Part shown: piece by piece, positions 35,459-44,746 of the stretch
Layout: each line of letters begins with the position of its first letter
Position numbering within the stretch: position 1 is the stretch's first letter
Assembly (NCBI GenBank): GCA_004020875.1
Contig: SAPZ01000002.1
Span: 186,001 to 250,000, forward strand
Direction of reading: 5' to 3'
Source: Mesorhizobium sp.
Lineage (GTDB): Bacteria > Pseudomonadota > Alphaproteobacteria > Rhizobiales > Rhizobiaceae
DNA: 64,000 bases
Position numbers and translations under genes: made by a program
The notes under the pieces: model-generated
The model's input: the letters and a program-made list of their open reading frames with translations, nothing else
Databases searched by the model: none
What the model was told of the DNA's origin: nothing

Positions 35459-36406
35459 ATGAGCGGCAAGCTTCGCCTTCCTTCACTCAATGCGCTTCGC
35501 GTCTTCCACGCCGTCGCGCAGCACAAGAGCTTTAGGCAGGCGGCCGACGAGCTTCTGGTCACGCCGCAGGCCGTGGGCCAGCAGATCAAGCTGTTGGAAG
35601 ACACGCTGCAGGTGACGCTGTTCGAGCGCAAGGGCCGCTCGATCGAACTGACCGAATCGGCGATCCTTCTTTCGCATTACGTCAAAGCCGGCTTCGACGA
35701 ATTTTCCGAAGGCGTTCGCCGCGTCACCAAGTCGAACTACCGGGACCGGATCAACCTCAACGCCAGTCCGTACTTCGCCACGCATTATCTGCTGCCAAGA
35801 CTGTCGCTGTTCCGCGAGATACTGCCGGGCGCCGACCTGCGCCTGACGACAATGGTCGACCTGCCCGACTTCGGCCGCGACGACATCGACATGACAGTGC
35901 AGTGGGGCTACGGCAACTGGCCGGACTATGATGTGACGCTCCTGGTGCCGGACCCGAAGATCATCTGCTGCACGCCGGCGATCGGCGAGAAGATCAAATC
36001 GGCGCAGGACCTGACGAAGTTCACGTTGCTCGACACAGTCAAGTCGAAGCGACTGTGGCCGGACATATTGCGGCACCTGGGTGTGGCGCTGACCGACAGC
36101 GACCGCAGCGTCAGCTTCGACGACGCGGCGACGATGCGCCGTGCGACCCTGCAAGGCATCGGTGTGGGTCTGGTCTCCGTGATCGACGCCGACGAGGACG
36201 TCCGCTCCGGCGCCCTGGTCGCGCCGATCGGCCGCGACGCCATTGCCGGTATGCGGCCGGAGGAAGTCCCTGGCTTCCACCTTGTGGTCCCGCGCGGGCA
36301 TCTGCGCGTCAAGGCGGTGGCTGCGCTTCATCGATGGCTGGCTCAACAAGACTGGCGAAGCGACCTCAAGATTTCCCTGCCGAAACCGACCCCGTTCTCC
36401 GACTGA
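35459..36406 (+). CDS. LysR-family transcriptional regulator, GcvA-like
   Basis: A 315-residue LysR regulator with the helix-turn-helix at about 8-65 (NALRVFHAVAQHKSFRQAA, TPQAVGQQIKLLE) and the effector domain from about 95 (INLNASPYFATHYLLPRL), typical of the GcvA/AmpR subgroup. It lies between the SDR pair and the hydantoinase genes, all on the plus strand, and probably controls one of them. Confidence 0.9.
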   Translation: MSGKLRLPSLNALRVFHAVAQHKSFRQAADELLVTPQAVGQQIKLLEDTLQVTLFERKGRSIELTESAILLSHYVKAGFDEFSEGVRRVTKSNYRDRINLNASPYFATHYLLPRLSLFREILPGADLRLTTMVDLPDFGRDDIDMTVQWGYGNWPDYDVTLLVPDPKIICCTPAIGEKIKSAQDLTKFTLLDTVKSKRLWPDILRHLGVALTDSDRSVSFDDAATMRRATLQGIGVGLVSVIDADEDVRSGALVAPIGRDAIAGMRPEEVPGFHLVVPRGHLRVKAVAALHRWLAQQDWRSDLKISLPKPTPFSD

Positions 36407-36583
36407 GAAGCGACTTCGAGACAAGCGTTCTGGCGCGGGAGATAATAAAGAGAAACTTTCGATTGAGCCGCATTTCTTGATTTCGCATCGGCCCGCTGGA
36501 ATGCAGGTATAAGCCGAAACGCAAGTCCAGTTCGCTTGCCGCTAAGTGCGCTACGCAGCATTCTCTCCCCTGAAGGCCAAGGC

Positions 36584-38680
36584 ATGACCTCCATATCAGA
36601 CGACATCCGCCTCGGCGCGGACATCGGCGGCACCTTCACCGACATCGCGCTCGATGTCAGAGGAACGCTGTTCTCGACCAAGGTGCTGACCAATTATGCC
36701 GCGCCCGAGCAGGCGATCCTCGACGGCATCGACGCAGTCATCCGCGATGCCGGCATTTCGGCGGCGGAGATCGGCATCATCATCCACGGCACGACGCTTG
36801 CCACCAACGCGCTGATCGAGCGGCGCGGGGCGAAAACCGCTCTGATCACGACCGAGGGCTTTCGCGATGTGATCGAGATGCGGACGGAAAACCGCTTCGA
36901 GCAATATGATCTCAACCTGCAACTGCCGACGCCGCTGATCCCGCGCGAGGACCGTTTTACCGTCAAGGGGCGCATTGGCGCCGAGGGCCAAGAACTGCAG
37001 CCGCTCGACGAAGCTGCCCTAGAGGAGATTGCCGACAATATCGCGGCCAACAATTTCGGCTCGGTCGCGATTGGTTTCATCCATGCCTACGCCAATCCCA
37101 CCCACGAGCGTCGTGCCCGCGGAATCCTCGGTCGCAAGCTCAGCATCCCGATTTCGATCAGCGCCGAAGTCTCGCCGCAGATGCGCGAGTTCGAGCGCTT
37201 CAACACCGTTTCAGCCAACGCCTATGTGCGGCCGCAGATGGCCGATTATCTTGCGCGCCTGCAGACACGCTTGAAGGACATGGGCGCCGAGTGCCCGGTC
37301 TTCATGATCCATTCGGGCGGTGGCCTGATCTCGGTGGAGACCGCTTCGGAATTCCCGGTACGGCTGGTCGAGTCCGGCCCGGCGGGTGGCGCCATCTTCG
37401 CCGCCGACATCGCCCGTCGCTTCGGCCTGGAAAAGGTCGTCTCCTACGACATGGGCGGCACCACCGCAAAAATCTGCCTCATCGAGGATTTTGTGCCGCG
37501 CACGGCGCGGACCTTCGAGGTGGCGCGCACCTATCGCTTCTCGAAAGGCTCGGGCATGCCGATCTCCATCCCGGTGATCGAGATGATCGAGATCGGCGCC
37601 GGCGGCGGCTCCATCGCCTGGGTCGATGCCATGGGCCGCATACAGACCGGACCGGAAAGCGCCGGCTCGGAACCCGGCCCGGCCTGCTATGGCCGCGGCG
37701 GCAAACGCCCGGCAATCACCGACGCCGATCTCGTGCTCGGCAAGCTCGACCCCGACAAGTTCGCCGGCGGCGCGATCAAGCTCGATGCGGCCGCGTCCGA
37801 GCAGGCGATCATGCGCGACATCGGCGAGCGCCTGTCGCTCAACGCCATGTCGACCGCCTTCGGCATCTGCGAGGTGGTGGACGAGAACATGGCGAACGCC
37901 GCCCGCGTCCACGCCGTCGAGAACGGCAAGAACATTTCCGACAATCTGATGATCGCCTTTGGCGGCGCGGCACCGCTGCACGCGGCAAGGCTCTGCGAAA
38001 AGCTCGGCATTGAGCATTGCATCGTTCCGCGCGGCGCCGGCGTGGGTTCCGCGATCGGCTTCCTGAAAGCGCCGTTCGGCTACGAGGCGCTAGCGTCCAA
38101 GCTGACACGCCTATCGCGCTTTGAGCCGGCCGAAGTCAATGCCCTGCTCGCCGACCTCAAAGCCTCCGCCGAGGGATTTGTACGCACAGGCGCAAGCGGC
38201 AGGATCGTCTGCGAGATCACCGCCTTCATGCGCTATGCCGGCCAGGGCTGGGAAATCCCTGTGCCGCTGGCGCACGAGCCGTTCGGCGAGGATGCCGTTA
38301 GCAAGCTCAAGGACCTCTTCGAGACCAGCTATCAACGCTTCTTCGGCCGCGCCATCGAAGGTTTGGAAGGGCTAGAGATCGAGATCGTCACCTGGTCGGT
38401 CAAGGCGACCGATATTCGACCCGCCGTTGCGAGGCACGAGCTGACCAAGGGCAAGAAGACAAGCGAGCCGACAACGACGCGCGAGGTCTTTGACCCTATC
38501 AGCGGCGCCTCGCGAACCTATGGCATCATCGAGCGCGATACGCTTTGCGCCGGCGACCGCGTCGCGGGTCCGGCCGTCATCGTCGAGCGCGAGACATCGA
38601 CCGTCGTCACCACCAGCTTCGATGCCGTCATGCAGAGCGACGGCGCCATCCTTCTGATCCGCAAAGGCAGCCAAGCATGA
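36584..38680 (+). CDS. hyuA: Hydantoinase/oxoprolinase A subunit
   Basis: A 698-residue ATP-binding subunit of the hydantoinase A/oxoprolinase family. The N-terminal actin-fold phosphate loop GADIGGTFTDIAL is near residue 9, GTTLATNALIER near 68, and the second ATP-binding segment YDMGGTTAKICLIE near 288. With the B subunit it drives ATP-dependent opening of a cyclic amide such as hydantoin, N-methylhydantoin or 5-oxoproline, or carboxylates a related substrate. The start at 36584 is where homology begins. The stop overlaps the B-subunit start. Confidence 0.9.
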   Translation: MTSISDDIRLGADIGGTFTDIALDVRGTLFSTKVLTNYAAPEQAILDGIDAVIRDAGISAAEIGIIIHGTTLATNALIERRGAKTALITTEGFRDVIEMRTENRFEQYDLNLQLPTPLIPREDRFTVKGRIGAEGQELQPLDEAALEEIADNIAANNFGSVAIGFIHAYANPTHERRARGILGRKLSIPISISAEVSPQMREFERFNTVSANAYVRPQMADYLARLQTRLKDMGAECPVFMIHSGGGLISVETASEFPVRLVESGPAGGAIFAADIARRFGLEKVVSYDMGGTTAKICLIEDFVPRTARTFEVARTYRFSKGSGMPISIPVIEMIEIGAGGGSIAWVDAMGRIQTGPESAGSEPGPACYGRGGKRPAITDADLVLGKLDPDKFAGGAIKLDAAASEQAIMRDIGERLSLNAMSTAFGICEVVDENMANAARVHAVENGKNISDNLMIAFGGAAPLHAARLCEKLGIEHCIVPRGAGVGSAIGFLKAPFGYEALASKLTRLSRFEPAEVNALLADLKASAEGFVRTGASGRIVCEITAFMRYAGQGWEIPVPLAHEPFGEDAVSKLKDLFETSYQRFFGRAIEGLEGLEIEIVTWSVKATDIRPAVARHELTKGKKTSEPTTTREVFDPISGASRTYGIIERDTLCAGDRVAGPAVIVERETSTVVTTSFDAVMQSDGAILLIRKGSQA

Positions 38681-40296
38681 GCGACATCAGCGAAATCCGC
38701 ATGCAGGTCATGTGGAACCGGTTGATCTCGGTGGTCGAGGAGCAGGCGCTGACCTTGCTGCGCACCGCCTTCTCGACCTCGGTGCGGGAAGCCGGCGACC
38801 TATCGGCCGGCGTGTTCGATCCGCGCGGCCAGATGCTGGCGCAGGCGGTGACCGGCACGCCAGGCCACGTCAACACCATGGCCGAGGCCGTGCTGCACTT
38901 CATGGACGCAATCCCGCGCGAGCAGATGTTCGAGGGCGACACCTATCTCACTAACGATCCGTGGCTCGGCACCGGTCACCTGCACGACATCACCATGGTC
39001 TCGCCGTCCTTCCTGAACGGGGAGCTCGTCGCGTTCTTCGCCTGCACGGCGCATGTCGTCGATGTCGGCGGGCGCGGCTTCGGGGCCGACGGCAAGTCGG
39101 TCTATGAGGAAGGCATCCAGATCCCGATCATGAAGTTCGCGGAAAAGGGCAAGGTCAATCTCGACCTTGTCCGCATCCTGCGCGCCAATGTCCGCGAGCC
39201 GAACCAGGTCGTCGGCGATTTCTACTCGCTCGCATCCTGCAACGAGGTCGGCCATCGCCGCCTCGTCGACATGATGAACGAGACCGGCTTTGCCTCGCTG
39301 GACGGGCTCGGCGACTTCATCTTCTCGCGCACCCGGGACGCCATGCTCGAACGCATCGAGGCGCTGCCCAAGGGAAGCTGGCCGAACGAGCTGGTGACCG
39401 ATGGCTATGACGCGCCGGTAAGGCTTGCGGCAACGGTCTCGGTCCGCGACGACCATGTCGAGGTCGACTTCACCGGCACCGATCCGATGAGCCGCTGGGG
39501 CATCAACTGCCCGATCATCTACAGCAAGGCCTATGCCTGCTACGCACTGAAATGCGTGGTCGCCCCGGATATTCCGAACAATGCCGCCTCGCTCGCCTTC
39601 TTCACGGTGTCCTCTCCGGTCAACATCCTCAACGCGGTGCGGCCGGCGCCGGTGGCGCTGAGGCACATCTTCGGCCACCTGGTTCCGGACCTCGTGCTCG
39701 GCGCGATCTCTCAAGCCCTGCCCGGCAAGATCCTTGCGGAAGGCGCCGGCGCCCTATGGAACATCCACATCTCGGCGCGCCCGGTCGCCGGCGCATCCGG
39801 CCGTCGCGCCGAAGTGCTGATGTTCAACTCCGGCGGCATGGGAGCCCGTCCCGAGCTCGACGGGCTGTCGGCGACGGCCTTCCCGTCCGGCGTGCACACG
39901 ATGCCGATCGAGGCGACCGAGCATACCGGGCCGATCGTCATCTGGCGAAAGGAACTGCGCCCGGATTCCGGCGGCGACGGCGAGTTCCGCGGCGGCCTGG
40001 GACAGATCATCGAGATCGCCGCCACCGACGGCCATGAGTTCGACTTCTCGGCGATGTTCGACCGCGTCAATCATCCGGCGCACGGCCGCGAAGGCGGCAA
40101 GCCTGGCGTCGCCGGCGTCGTCAAGCTCGACGACGGCACGAAAATGCGCCCCAAGGGCTGGCAGCATGTGCCGGCCGGGCGACGGCTGATCCTGGAACTG
40201 CCGGGCGGCGGCGGCTTTGGCGATCCGGCCAGGCGCGGCGCGGCCGCGCGGGCCAATGACCGGTCCAAGGGTTACATCACGGAGAACGACCGATGA
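38677..40296 (+). CDS. hyuB: Hydantoinase/oxoprolinase B subunit
   Basis: A 539-residue partner of the A subunit, starting on an ATGA overlap. Family segments are REAGDLSAGVFDPRGQM, GHVNTMAE, NDPWLGTGHLHD (likely metal site) and the C-terminal LELPGGGGFGDPARR. The two subunits form the active complex in the cytoplasm. The stop overlaps the start of an aminotransferase remnant, which suggests the operon once had a third, working gene. Confidence 0.9.
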   Translation: MSDISEIRMQVMWNRLISVVEEQALTLLRTAFSTSVREAGDLSAGVFDPRGQMLAQAVTGTPGHVNTMAEAVLHFMDAIPREQMFEGDTYLTNDPWLGTGHLHDITMVSPSFLNGELVAFFACTAHVVDVGGRGFGADGKSVYEEGIQIPIMKFAEKGKVNLDLVRILRANVREPNQVVGDFYSLASCNEVGHRRLVDMMNETGFASLDGLGDFIFSRTRDAMLERIEALPKGSWPNELVTDGYDAPVRLAATVSVRDDHVEVDFTGTDPMSRWGINCPIIYSKAYACYALKCVVAPDIPNNAASLAFFTVSSPVNILNAVRPAPVALRHIFGHLVPDLVLGAISQALPGKILAEGAGALWNIHISARPVAGASGRRAEVLMFNSGGMGARPELDGLSATAFPSGVHTMPIEATEHTGPIVIWRKELRPDSGGDGEFRGGLGQIIEIAATDGHEFDFSAMFDRVNHPAHGREGGKPGVAGVVKLDDGTKMRPKGWQHVPAGRRLILELPGGGGFGDPARRGAAARANDRSKGYITENDR

Positions 40297-40473
40297 GCCA
40301 TGTTGCCTCGCGCCTGTCGGTGGTGAAGCCCTCCGAATCGATAGCGGGTGGCGTCGGTGCCCGGTGTCGCCTATGGACTGTCACCCTATTTCCGCATCTC
40401 GACCGCGACCAGTGAAGAGGTGCTGACCGAGGCGATCGCGCGGCTCATCGCCGCCGTCGCGGAAGTGGAGTAA
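40293..40473 (+). pseudogene. Internal-deletion remnant of an aspartate-aminotransferase-type gene
   Basis: The first 18 codons from the ATG at 40293 give MSHVASRLSVVKPSESIA, the standard N-terminus of class-I aspartate aminotransferases. About 55 bp later, in another frame, 40351-40473 encodes a good C-terminus of the same family (GVAYGLSPYFRISTATSEE, then EAIARLIAAVAEVE and stop). The roughly 340 codons between, including the whole PLP-binding core, are missing. The ATG overlaps the hyuB stop, as expected for a former operon member. The frame from the ATG ends after 41 codons. No active product is possible. Confidence 0.85.
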
Positions 40474-40476
40474 AGC

Positions 40477-41292
40477 ATGCCGCAATACGAACGTATCCTG
40501 ATCACGGGCGCCGCCGGCCGGCTCGGCTCACAGCTGCGCAAGGGGCTGGTGCCGCTCGCCAAAACGATCCGCCTGGCGGGCCGCGAGCCCTTCGGCGATC
40601 TCGCGCCTCATGAAGAGGAAGCAGTCTTCGATCTCGCCGACATGGAAGCCACGATCGCGGCTACCAAGGATTGCGATGCGATCGTGCATTTCGGTGGCGC
40701 GCCGCTCGAATGTGAATGGCAGACCATCTTGGATTCCAGCATCCGCGGCTCCTACCACATCTATGAAGGCGCCCGGAAACACGGGGTGAAGCGCGTCATC
40801 TACGCCTCGTCCGTGCACGCGATCGGCTATCACGAGATCGAGGCGCATATCGGCGTCGACGCGCCGGTGCGTCCCGACAGTCTCTATGGCGTGTCGAAGA
40901 ATTTCGTCGAGAGCCTGAGCCGGCTCTATTGGGACAAGTTCGGCATCGAGACCGCGTGCCTGCGCATCTTCTCGTCTTTCCCCGAGCCGGCCGATCGCCG
41001 CATGCTGTGGTCTTATCTCTCCTTCGCCGACTGCGTGCGCTTGGTCGAAGCATCATTGACGGCTCCGCGTGTCGGCCACACGATCTCCTTCGGCATATCG
41101 GACAACAAGCTGAAGATGGTCGACAACAGCGGCGCCGACCATCTCGGCTTCATCCCCCAGGACAGCGCCGAGCCGTACCGCGCCACCATCGAAGCGAAAA
41201 CCCCTGTTCCCGATCCGAAGAGGCCCTCGGTGAAATTTCTCGGCGGCTGGTTCTGCGAGCTTGGCCACCCGGACGACAAGCCGGCCGAATAG
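40477..41292 (+). CDS. udh: Uronate dehydrogenase
   Basis: A 271-residue extended-SDR-fold enzyme. The NAD motif TGAAGRLG is at 10-17, the catalytic triad includes Ser111/112 and Tyr137-Lys141 (YGVSK), and SFPEPADRRMLWSY matches the substrate loop of characterised uronate dehydrogenases from Agrobacterium and Pseudomonas, as I recall them. It oxidises galacturonate or glucuronate to the aldarolactone. It starts 4 bp after the aminotransferase remnant. The neighbouring aldehyde dehydrogenase at 42275 could serve later in an aldarate route that yields 2-oxoglutarate semialdehyde. Confidence 0.83.
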   Translation: MPQYERILITGAAGRLGSQLRKGLVPLAKTIRLAGREPFGDLAPHEEEAVFDLADMEATIAATKDCDAIVHFGGAPLECEWQTILDSSIRGSYHIYEGARKHGVKRVIYASSVHAIGYHEIEAHIGVDAPVRPDSLYGVSKNFVESLSRLYWDKFGIETACLRIFSSFPEPADRRMLWSYLSFADCVRLVEASLTAPRVGHTISFGISDNKLKMVDNSGADHLGFIPQDSAEPYRATIEAKTPVPDPKRPSVKFLGGWFCELGHPDDKPAE

Positions 41293-41300
41293 CGCGGCAC

Positions 41301-42278
41301 TCAGCCAGCGGAAGGCATGCTGTCCCGGATGAAGCGATGCCAGGCGCCGCCGAGCACAAGGGATGTTCCCATCTCGTCGAAGCCCGCAGCGAGCAAGCCC
41401 TCCGAAAGCCCTGGGAAATCGAGGTTCGATCCGAACCAAGCCGGCTGAGCCGGGAAGCTTGCAGTGGCTTGGACCTCGCGGGTCCAGCGGCCCTCGCGCA
41501 TCCAGCGCACGGCGCTGTCGGGCTGATGCTGGCAGAGATCCGAGCCGATGCCGAGATGCTCCGGCCCCATGATTTCAGCCGCTTCCCTGGCCATGTTGCC
41601 AAATTGATCGAGCGTCGTGTCCGAGCCGTTCGGAAGATGCAGCGGATAAAGCGAGAGGCCGAGCAGCCCTTGCTTTTCGCGCAATGCCCGCAAAACGTCC
41701 TTGGACACATTGCGATTGCTGTCGCGGAGCCAGCGCGGGTTGGCGTGGCTGATAACCACCGGACGTCGAGAGAGGGCGATGGTTTCGAGCGCCGTCCGCT
41801 CGCCCGCATGCGACAGATCGATGATCATGCCGAGCCGGTTCATCTCGGCGATCGCCTCGCGCCCCATCCGCGTCACGCCGCTGTCCTCCTTTTCCATCCA
41901 GCCGCAGCCGAGCAAGGACTGGTTGTTGTAGGTGAGCTGCATGAAACGGATGCCGAGATCAAACAACATCTCGATCAGGCCGATGTCGTCTTCGATCGGC
42001 ATCGGGTTTTGCAGCCCGAGGAAAATAGCCGTTCGGTTCGTGGCGCTGGCACACTCGATGTCACCGCTGTCGCGCGCCAGAAGGATCAGGTCCTCATTAT
42101 CGCGGAAGCGTATGCGCCAATCGACGAGATGGCGCACCGTCTCGCGAAAGCCCTCATGGTAGCCGACGGTGGCGTGAACCGCGGTCAACCCGCCCTCGCG
42201 CATCTGTTGAAAGATCTCGCGCGACCAGTTGCAATATTGCAGCCCGTCGATGAGCACTTGCGGCGCGGCGCTGGTCAT
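41301..42278 (-). CDS. M19 membrane-dipeptidase homologue with altered metal site
   Basis: A 325-residue TIM-barrel protein of the renal dipeptidase (M19) family. The first metal motif HxD is replaced (DGLQY at 11-15) and the bridging Glu position reads LGLQNP. The later His residues in DLSHAG and ISHANPR and the Asp in GIGSDL are kept. The opening region (IDGLQYCNWSREIF, MREGGLTAVHATV) resembles the dipeptidase-like protein encoded in pseudomonad dimethylglycine operons (PA5396-like), by memory. Dipeptidase activity is therefore doubtful. Its start overlaps the aldehyde dehydrogenase stop by 4 bp. Confidence 0.82.
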   Translation of the reverse strand: MTSAAPQVLIDGLQYCNWSREIFQQMREGGLTAVHATVGYHEGFRETVRHLVDWRIRFRDNEDLILLARDSGDIECASATNRTAIFLGLQNPMPIEDDIGLIEMLFDLGIRFMQLTYNNQSLLGCGWMEKEDSGVTRMGREAIAEMNRLGMIIDLSHAGERTALETIALSRRPVVISHANPRWLRDSNRNVSKDVLRALREKQGLLGLSLYPLHLPNGSDTTLDQFGNMAREAAEIMGPEHLGIGSDLCQHQPDSAVRWMREGRWTREVQATASFPAQPAWFGSNLDFPGLSEGLLAAGFDEMGTSLVLGGAWHRFIRDSMPSAG

Positions 42279-43723
42279 TCGGGCGCGCCTGCGTGGATGT
42301 AGGACGTCTTGACCTGGGTGTAGAACTCGACCGCCGAGCGGCCTTGCTCACGCGGGCCGTAGCTCGAGGCACGAACGCCGCCGAACGGCACGTGATAGTC
42401 GGTGCCGGCGGTCGCCAGGTTGACCATGACGCAGCCCGAGCGCGAGGCGTGGCGGAATTTCGTCGCGCGCGCCAACGAGCGGGTGGCGATGCCGGCCGTC
42501 AGCCCATAGGGCGTGTCGTTGGCAAGGAAGATCGCCTCGTCGAGATCGTCGGCCGGAATGACGCAGGTGATCGGCGCGAACATCTCCTCCTGGTTGATGC
42601 GCATGCGCGAACGTCCGTTGAGGAACACGGCCGGCGCCATGTAGTACCCGTTATGTGCCAGGTCGAGCGCCTCGCCGCCGGTCACAAGCTCGGCGCCTTC
42701 GCTGATGCCCAGCGTCACATAATCGAGATTGGCCGAGAGCTGCTCTGCGCTGACGACCGGTCCCATCTGGACGCCGGCCTCAAGCGCATGGCCGACCTTC
42801 AGGGCCCTGGTTTTCGCTAGCAATTTCTCGACGAAGGCGGCATGGATCGGCCGATGCACGATCAGGCGCGACGAGGCCGTGCATTTCTGACCGGTGCCGC
42901 CGAAGGCGCCGTTCACGGCCAGGTCGACGGCGCGATCGAGGTCGGCATCGTCCATAACGACAAACGGATTCTTCGATCCCATTTCGAGTTGGAGTTTCAC
43001 GAACCGCGCGGCGGCGAGCGCCGCTATGCCTGAGCCGACTGCGCCCGAACCGGTGAAGCTCAGGCCCTGGATATCGGCGTTGGCGGCAAGCTCGCGCCCG
43101 ACCGTCGATCCTGATCCCATCACCAGGTTGAACAGGCCTTTCGGGATCGGCTGCCGGCTGATGATCTCGGTCAGTGCCCAGGCGCTCGCGGGCGTAATGT
43201 TGGCCGGTTTCCAAACCACCGCATTGCCAAAGGCCAGCGCTGGCGCAATCTTCCAGGATGCGGTGGCGACAGGGAAATTCCAGGGCGAAATGATCGCGAC
43301 GACGCCCAGCGGCTCGCGCTCGATCAGGACATCCACGCCGGCCCGAACCGAATCGGCCGAGGCGCCGAGATTGCGCAAGGCCTCGGCGGCGAAATAGGTG
43401 AAGAACTGTCCGGCGCGATAGACCTCGCCGACACCCTCGGGAAGAGTTTTGCCCTCTTCGCGCGAGAGCATTTCGCCAAGCTCTTTCGAGCGCGCCATCA
43501 ACTCGCGCCCGATTGCGTCCAGAACGGCGGCCCGCGCCTCCAGCCCCGCCGCCGCCCACTCCCGTTGCGCGCCTTGCGCCGCCGCAGCGGCGTCGTGGAC
43601 GTCGGAAGGCCGCGCCTGAGCAAAGCGCCCGACGACATCGGTCACGTCCGAGGGATTGATGTCCTCGACCCAGTCGGCGCCGTCGCGCCATTCGCCTGCA
43701 ACAAAATTCCGACCGTTCAGCAT
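42275..43723 (-). CDS. Aldehyde dehydrogenase, probable 2-oxoglutarate-semialdehyde type
   Basis: A 482-residue aldehyde dehydrogenase. PWNFP is at 148-152, the base in LEMGSK is Glu247 and the nucleophile in GQKCTASSR is Cys281. LEMGSKNP in place of LELGGKSP, and the C-terminal YGPREQG, match 2,5-dioxovalerate (2-oxoglutarate semialdehyde) dehydrogenases, which finish sugar-acid and hydroxyproline catabolism. That fits the nearby uronate dehydrogenase and DapA-family genes. It is translationally coupled to the M19-like gene and divergent from a LysR gene. Confidence 0.85.
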   Translation of the reverse strand: MLNGRNFVAGEWRDGADWVEDINPSDVTDVVGRFAQARPSDVHDAAAAAQGAQREWAAAGLEARAAVLDAIGRELMARSKELGEMLSREEGKTLPEGVGEVYRAGQFFTYFAAEALRNLGASADSVRAGVDVLIEREPLGVVAIISPWNFPVATASWKIAPALAFGNAVVWKPANITPASAWALTEIISRQPIPKGLFNLVMGSGSTVGRELAANADIQGLSFTGSGAVGSGIAALAAARFVKLQLEMGSKNPFVVMDDADLDRAVDLAVNGAFGGTGQKCTASSRLIVHRPIHAAFVEKLLAKTRALKVGHALEAGVQMGPVVSAEQLSANLDYVTLGISEGAELVTGGEALDLAHNGYYMAPAVFLNGRSRMRINQEEMFAPITCVIPADDLDEAIFLANDTPYGLTAGIATRSLARATKFRHASRSGCVMVNLATAGTDYHVPFGGVRASSYGPREQGRSAVEFYTQVKTSYIHAGAPE

Positions 43724-43823
43724 CGTGTTCGACCTGCATCAATTCGGTTGACAAGGACCTAACCAATGCTGTGAACTTCAATCAAGCTCAATTTTTGGCA
43801 CGATTGTTCAGGCAAGCTTAACA
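43724..43823. promoter_or_regulatory. Divergent promoter region, aldehyde dehydrogenase and LysR
   Basis: 100 bp between divergent starts, AT-richer than the genes. A TTGACA hexamer is at 43748-43753 on the plus strand without a good -10 at 17-bp spacing. In divergent LysR arrangements the regulator usually binds here and controls both sides, so this LysR may regulate the aldehyde dehydrogenase pair as well as its own operon. Confidence 0.45.
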
Positions 43824-44732
43824 GTGACCAAAACCATCAGCCTGACCGGCATGCGCAGCTTCGTCGCGGTTTGCGAGACCGGCGGCGTGCGCGCCGCCGC
43901 CGATCAGATCGGCCGCACGCCGTCGGCCGTGTCGATGACCCTGAAGCAACTGGAAGACGACATCGGCGCGCCGCTGTTCGAGAGTGAGCGCAGGGGGGCG
44001 CTCTCGCCGGTCGGCCGCATCGTGCTCGATGAGGCGCGCGCCATGATAGCCCATTACGATCGCGCCTGTCTGGCGATGACCAGCTACGCCGCGGACCTGC
44101 AGGGACGCTGCGACGTGGCCAGTGTACCTTCGGTCGCGGTCACCTTGCTGCCGCGCGCGATCGCCCAACTCCGCGCCGAAGGCAGCCGGTTCGACATCCA
44201 CGTCCGCGACAGCGATTCCAACGCGATCGTCGAGGTGGTCGAAAACGGCATGGTGGAGGTGGGCCTCTGCGTGCTTGCCAGCAAGCGGCCGCAGCTCAGT
44301 TTCGAGCCTCTGTTCCAAGAGCCGCTCGATTTCGTCTGTCCGGTCGATCATCCTTTGGCGAAATCGAAGCGCCCGTTGAAATGGGCGCAGCTGGAAGGCG
44401 AGAGCTTCATCCGCAATGGCGCAGCGGCAGCGCTCGGGCTTGCCGAGACCGAGGCGCTTGCCGCCGGCTCGAAACTCACCGCGACCAATGTGAGCTCCAA
44501 CCTGGCGATGGTGGAGGCCGGGCTCGGTGTCACCATCCTGCCCCGGCTCTGCCGCTGGAAGTGCAGCCATGCCGTGCGCTTCGTTCCGCTCGCCGATCCG
44601 CGCTCGAGCCGGACGGTCGGCTGGATCGCCAAGGAAGGCCGCAACCTGCAGCCCGCGTCGCTGCGCTTCATCGAATGCATTCGCCAGCAGACCCAGGCGA
44701 GCGAGGGAGAGTTCGGCTATGCCTCGGCATGA
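43824..44732 (+). CDS. LysR-family transcriptional regulator
   Basis: A 302-residue LysR regulator starting with GTG. Helix-turn-helix at about 6-65 (GMRSFVAVCETGGVRAAA, TPSAVSMTLKQLE) and effector domain from about 92 (CDVASVPSVAVTLLP). It is the first gene of a coupled row with an Ldh-family dehydrogenase, two uncharacterised proteins and a methyltransferase, an unusual position because LysR genes are normally divergent from their targets. It is also divergent from the semialdehyde dehydrogenase. Confidence 0.9.
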   Translation: MTKTISLTGMRSFVAVCETGGVRAAADQIGRTPSAVSMTLKQLEDDIGAPLFESERRGALSPVGRIVLDEARAMIAHYDRACLAMTSYAADLQGRCDVASVPSVAVTLLPRAIAQLRAEGSRFDIHVRDSDSNAIVEVVENGMVEVGLCVLASKRPQLSFEPLFQEPLDFVCPVDHPLAKSKRPLKWAQLEGESFIRNGAAAALGLAETEALAAGSKLTATNVSSNLAMVEAGLGVTILPRLCRWKCSHAVRFVPLADPRSSRTVGWIAKEGRNLQPASLRFIECIRQQTQASEGEFGYASA

Positions 44733-44746
44733 TTGGTGGTGACCGG

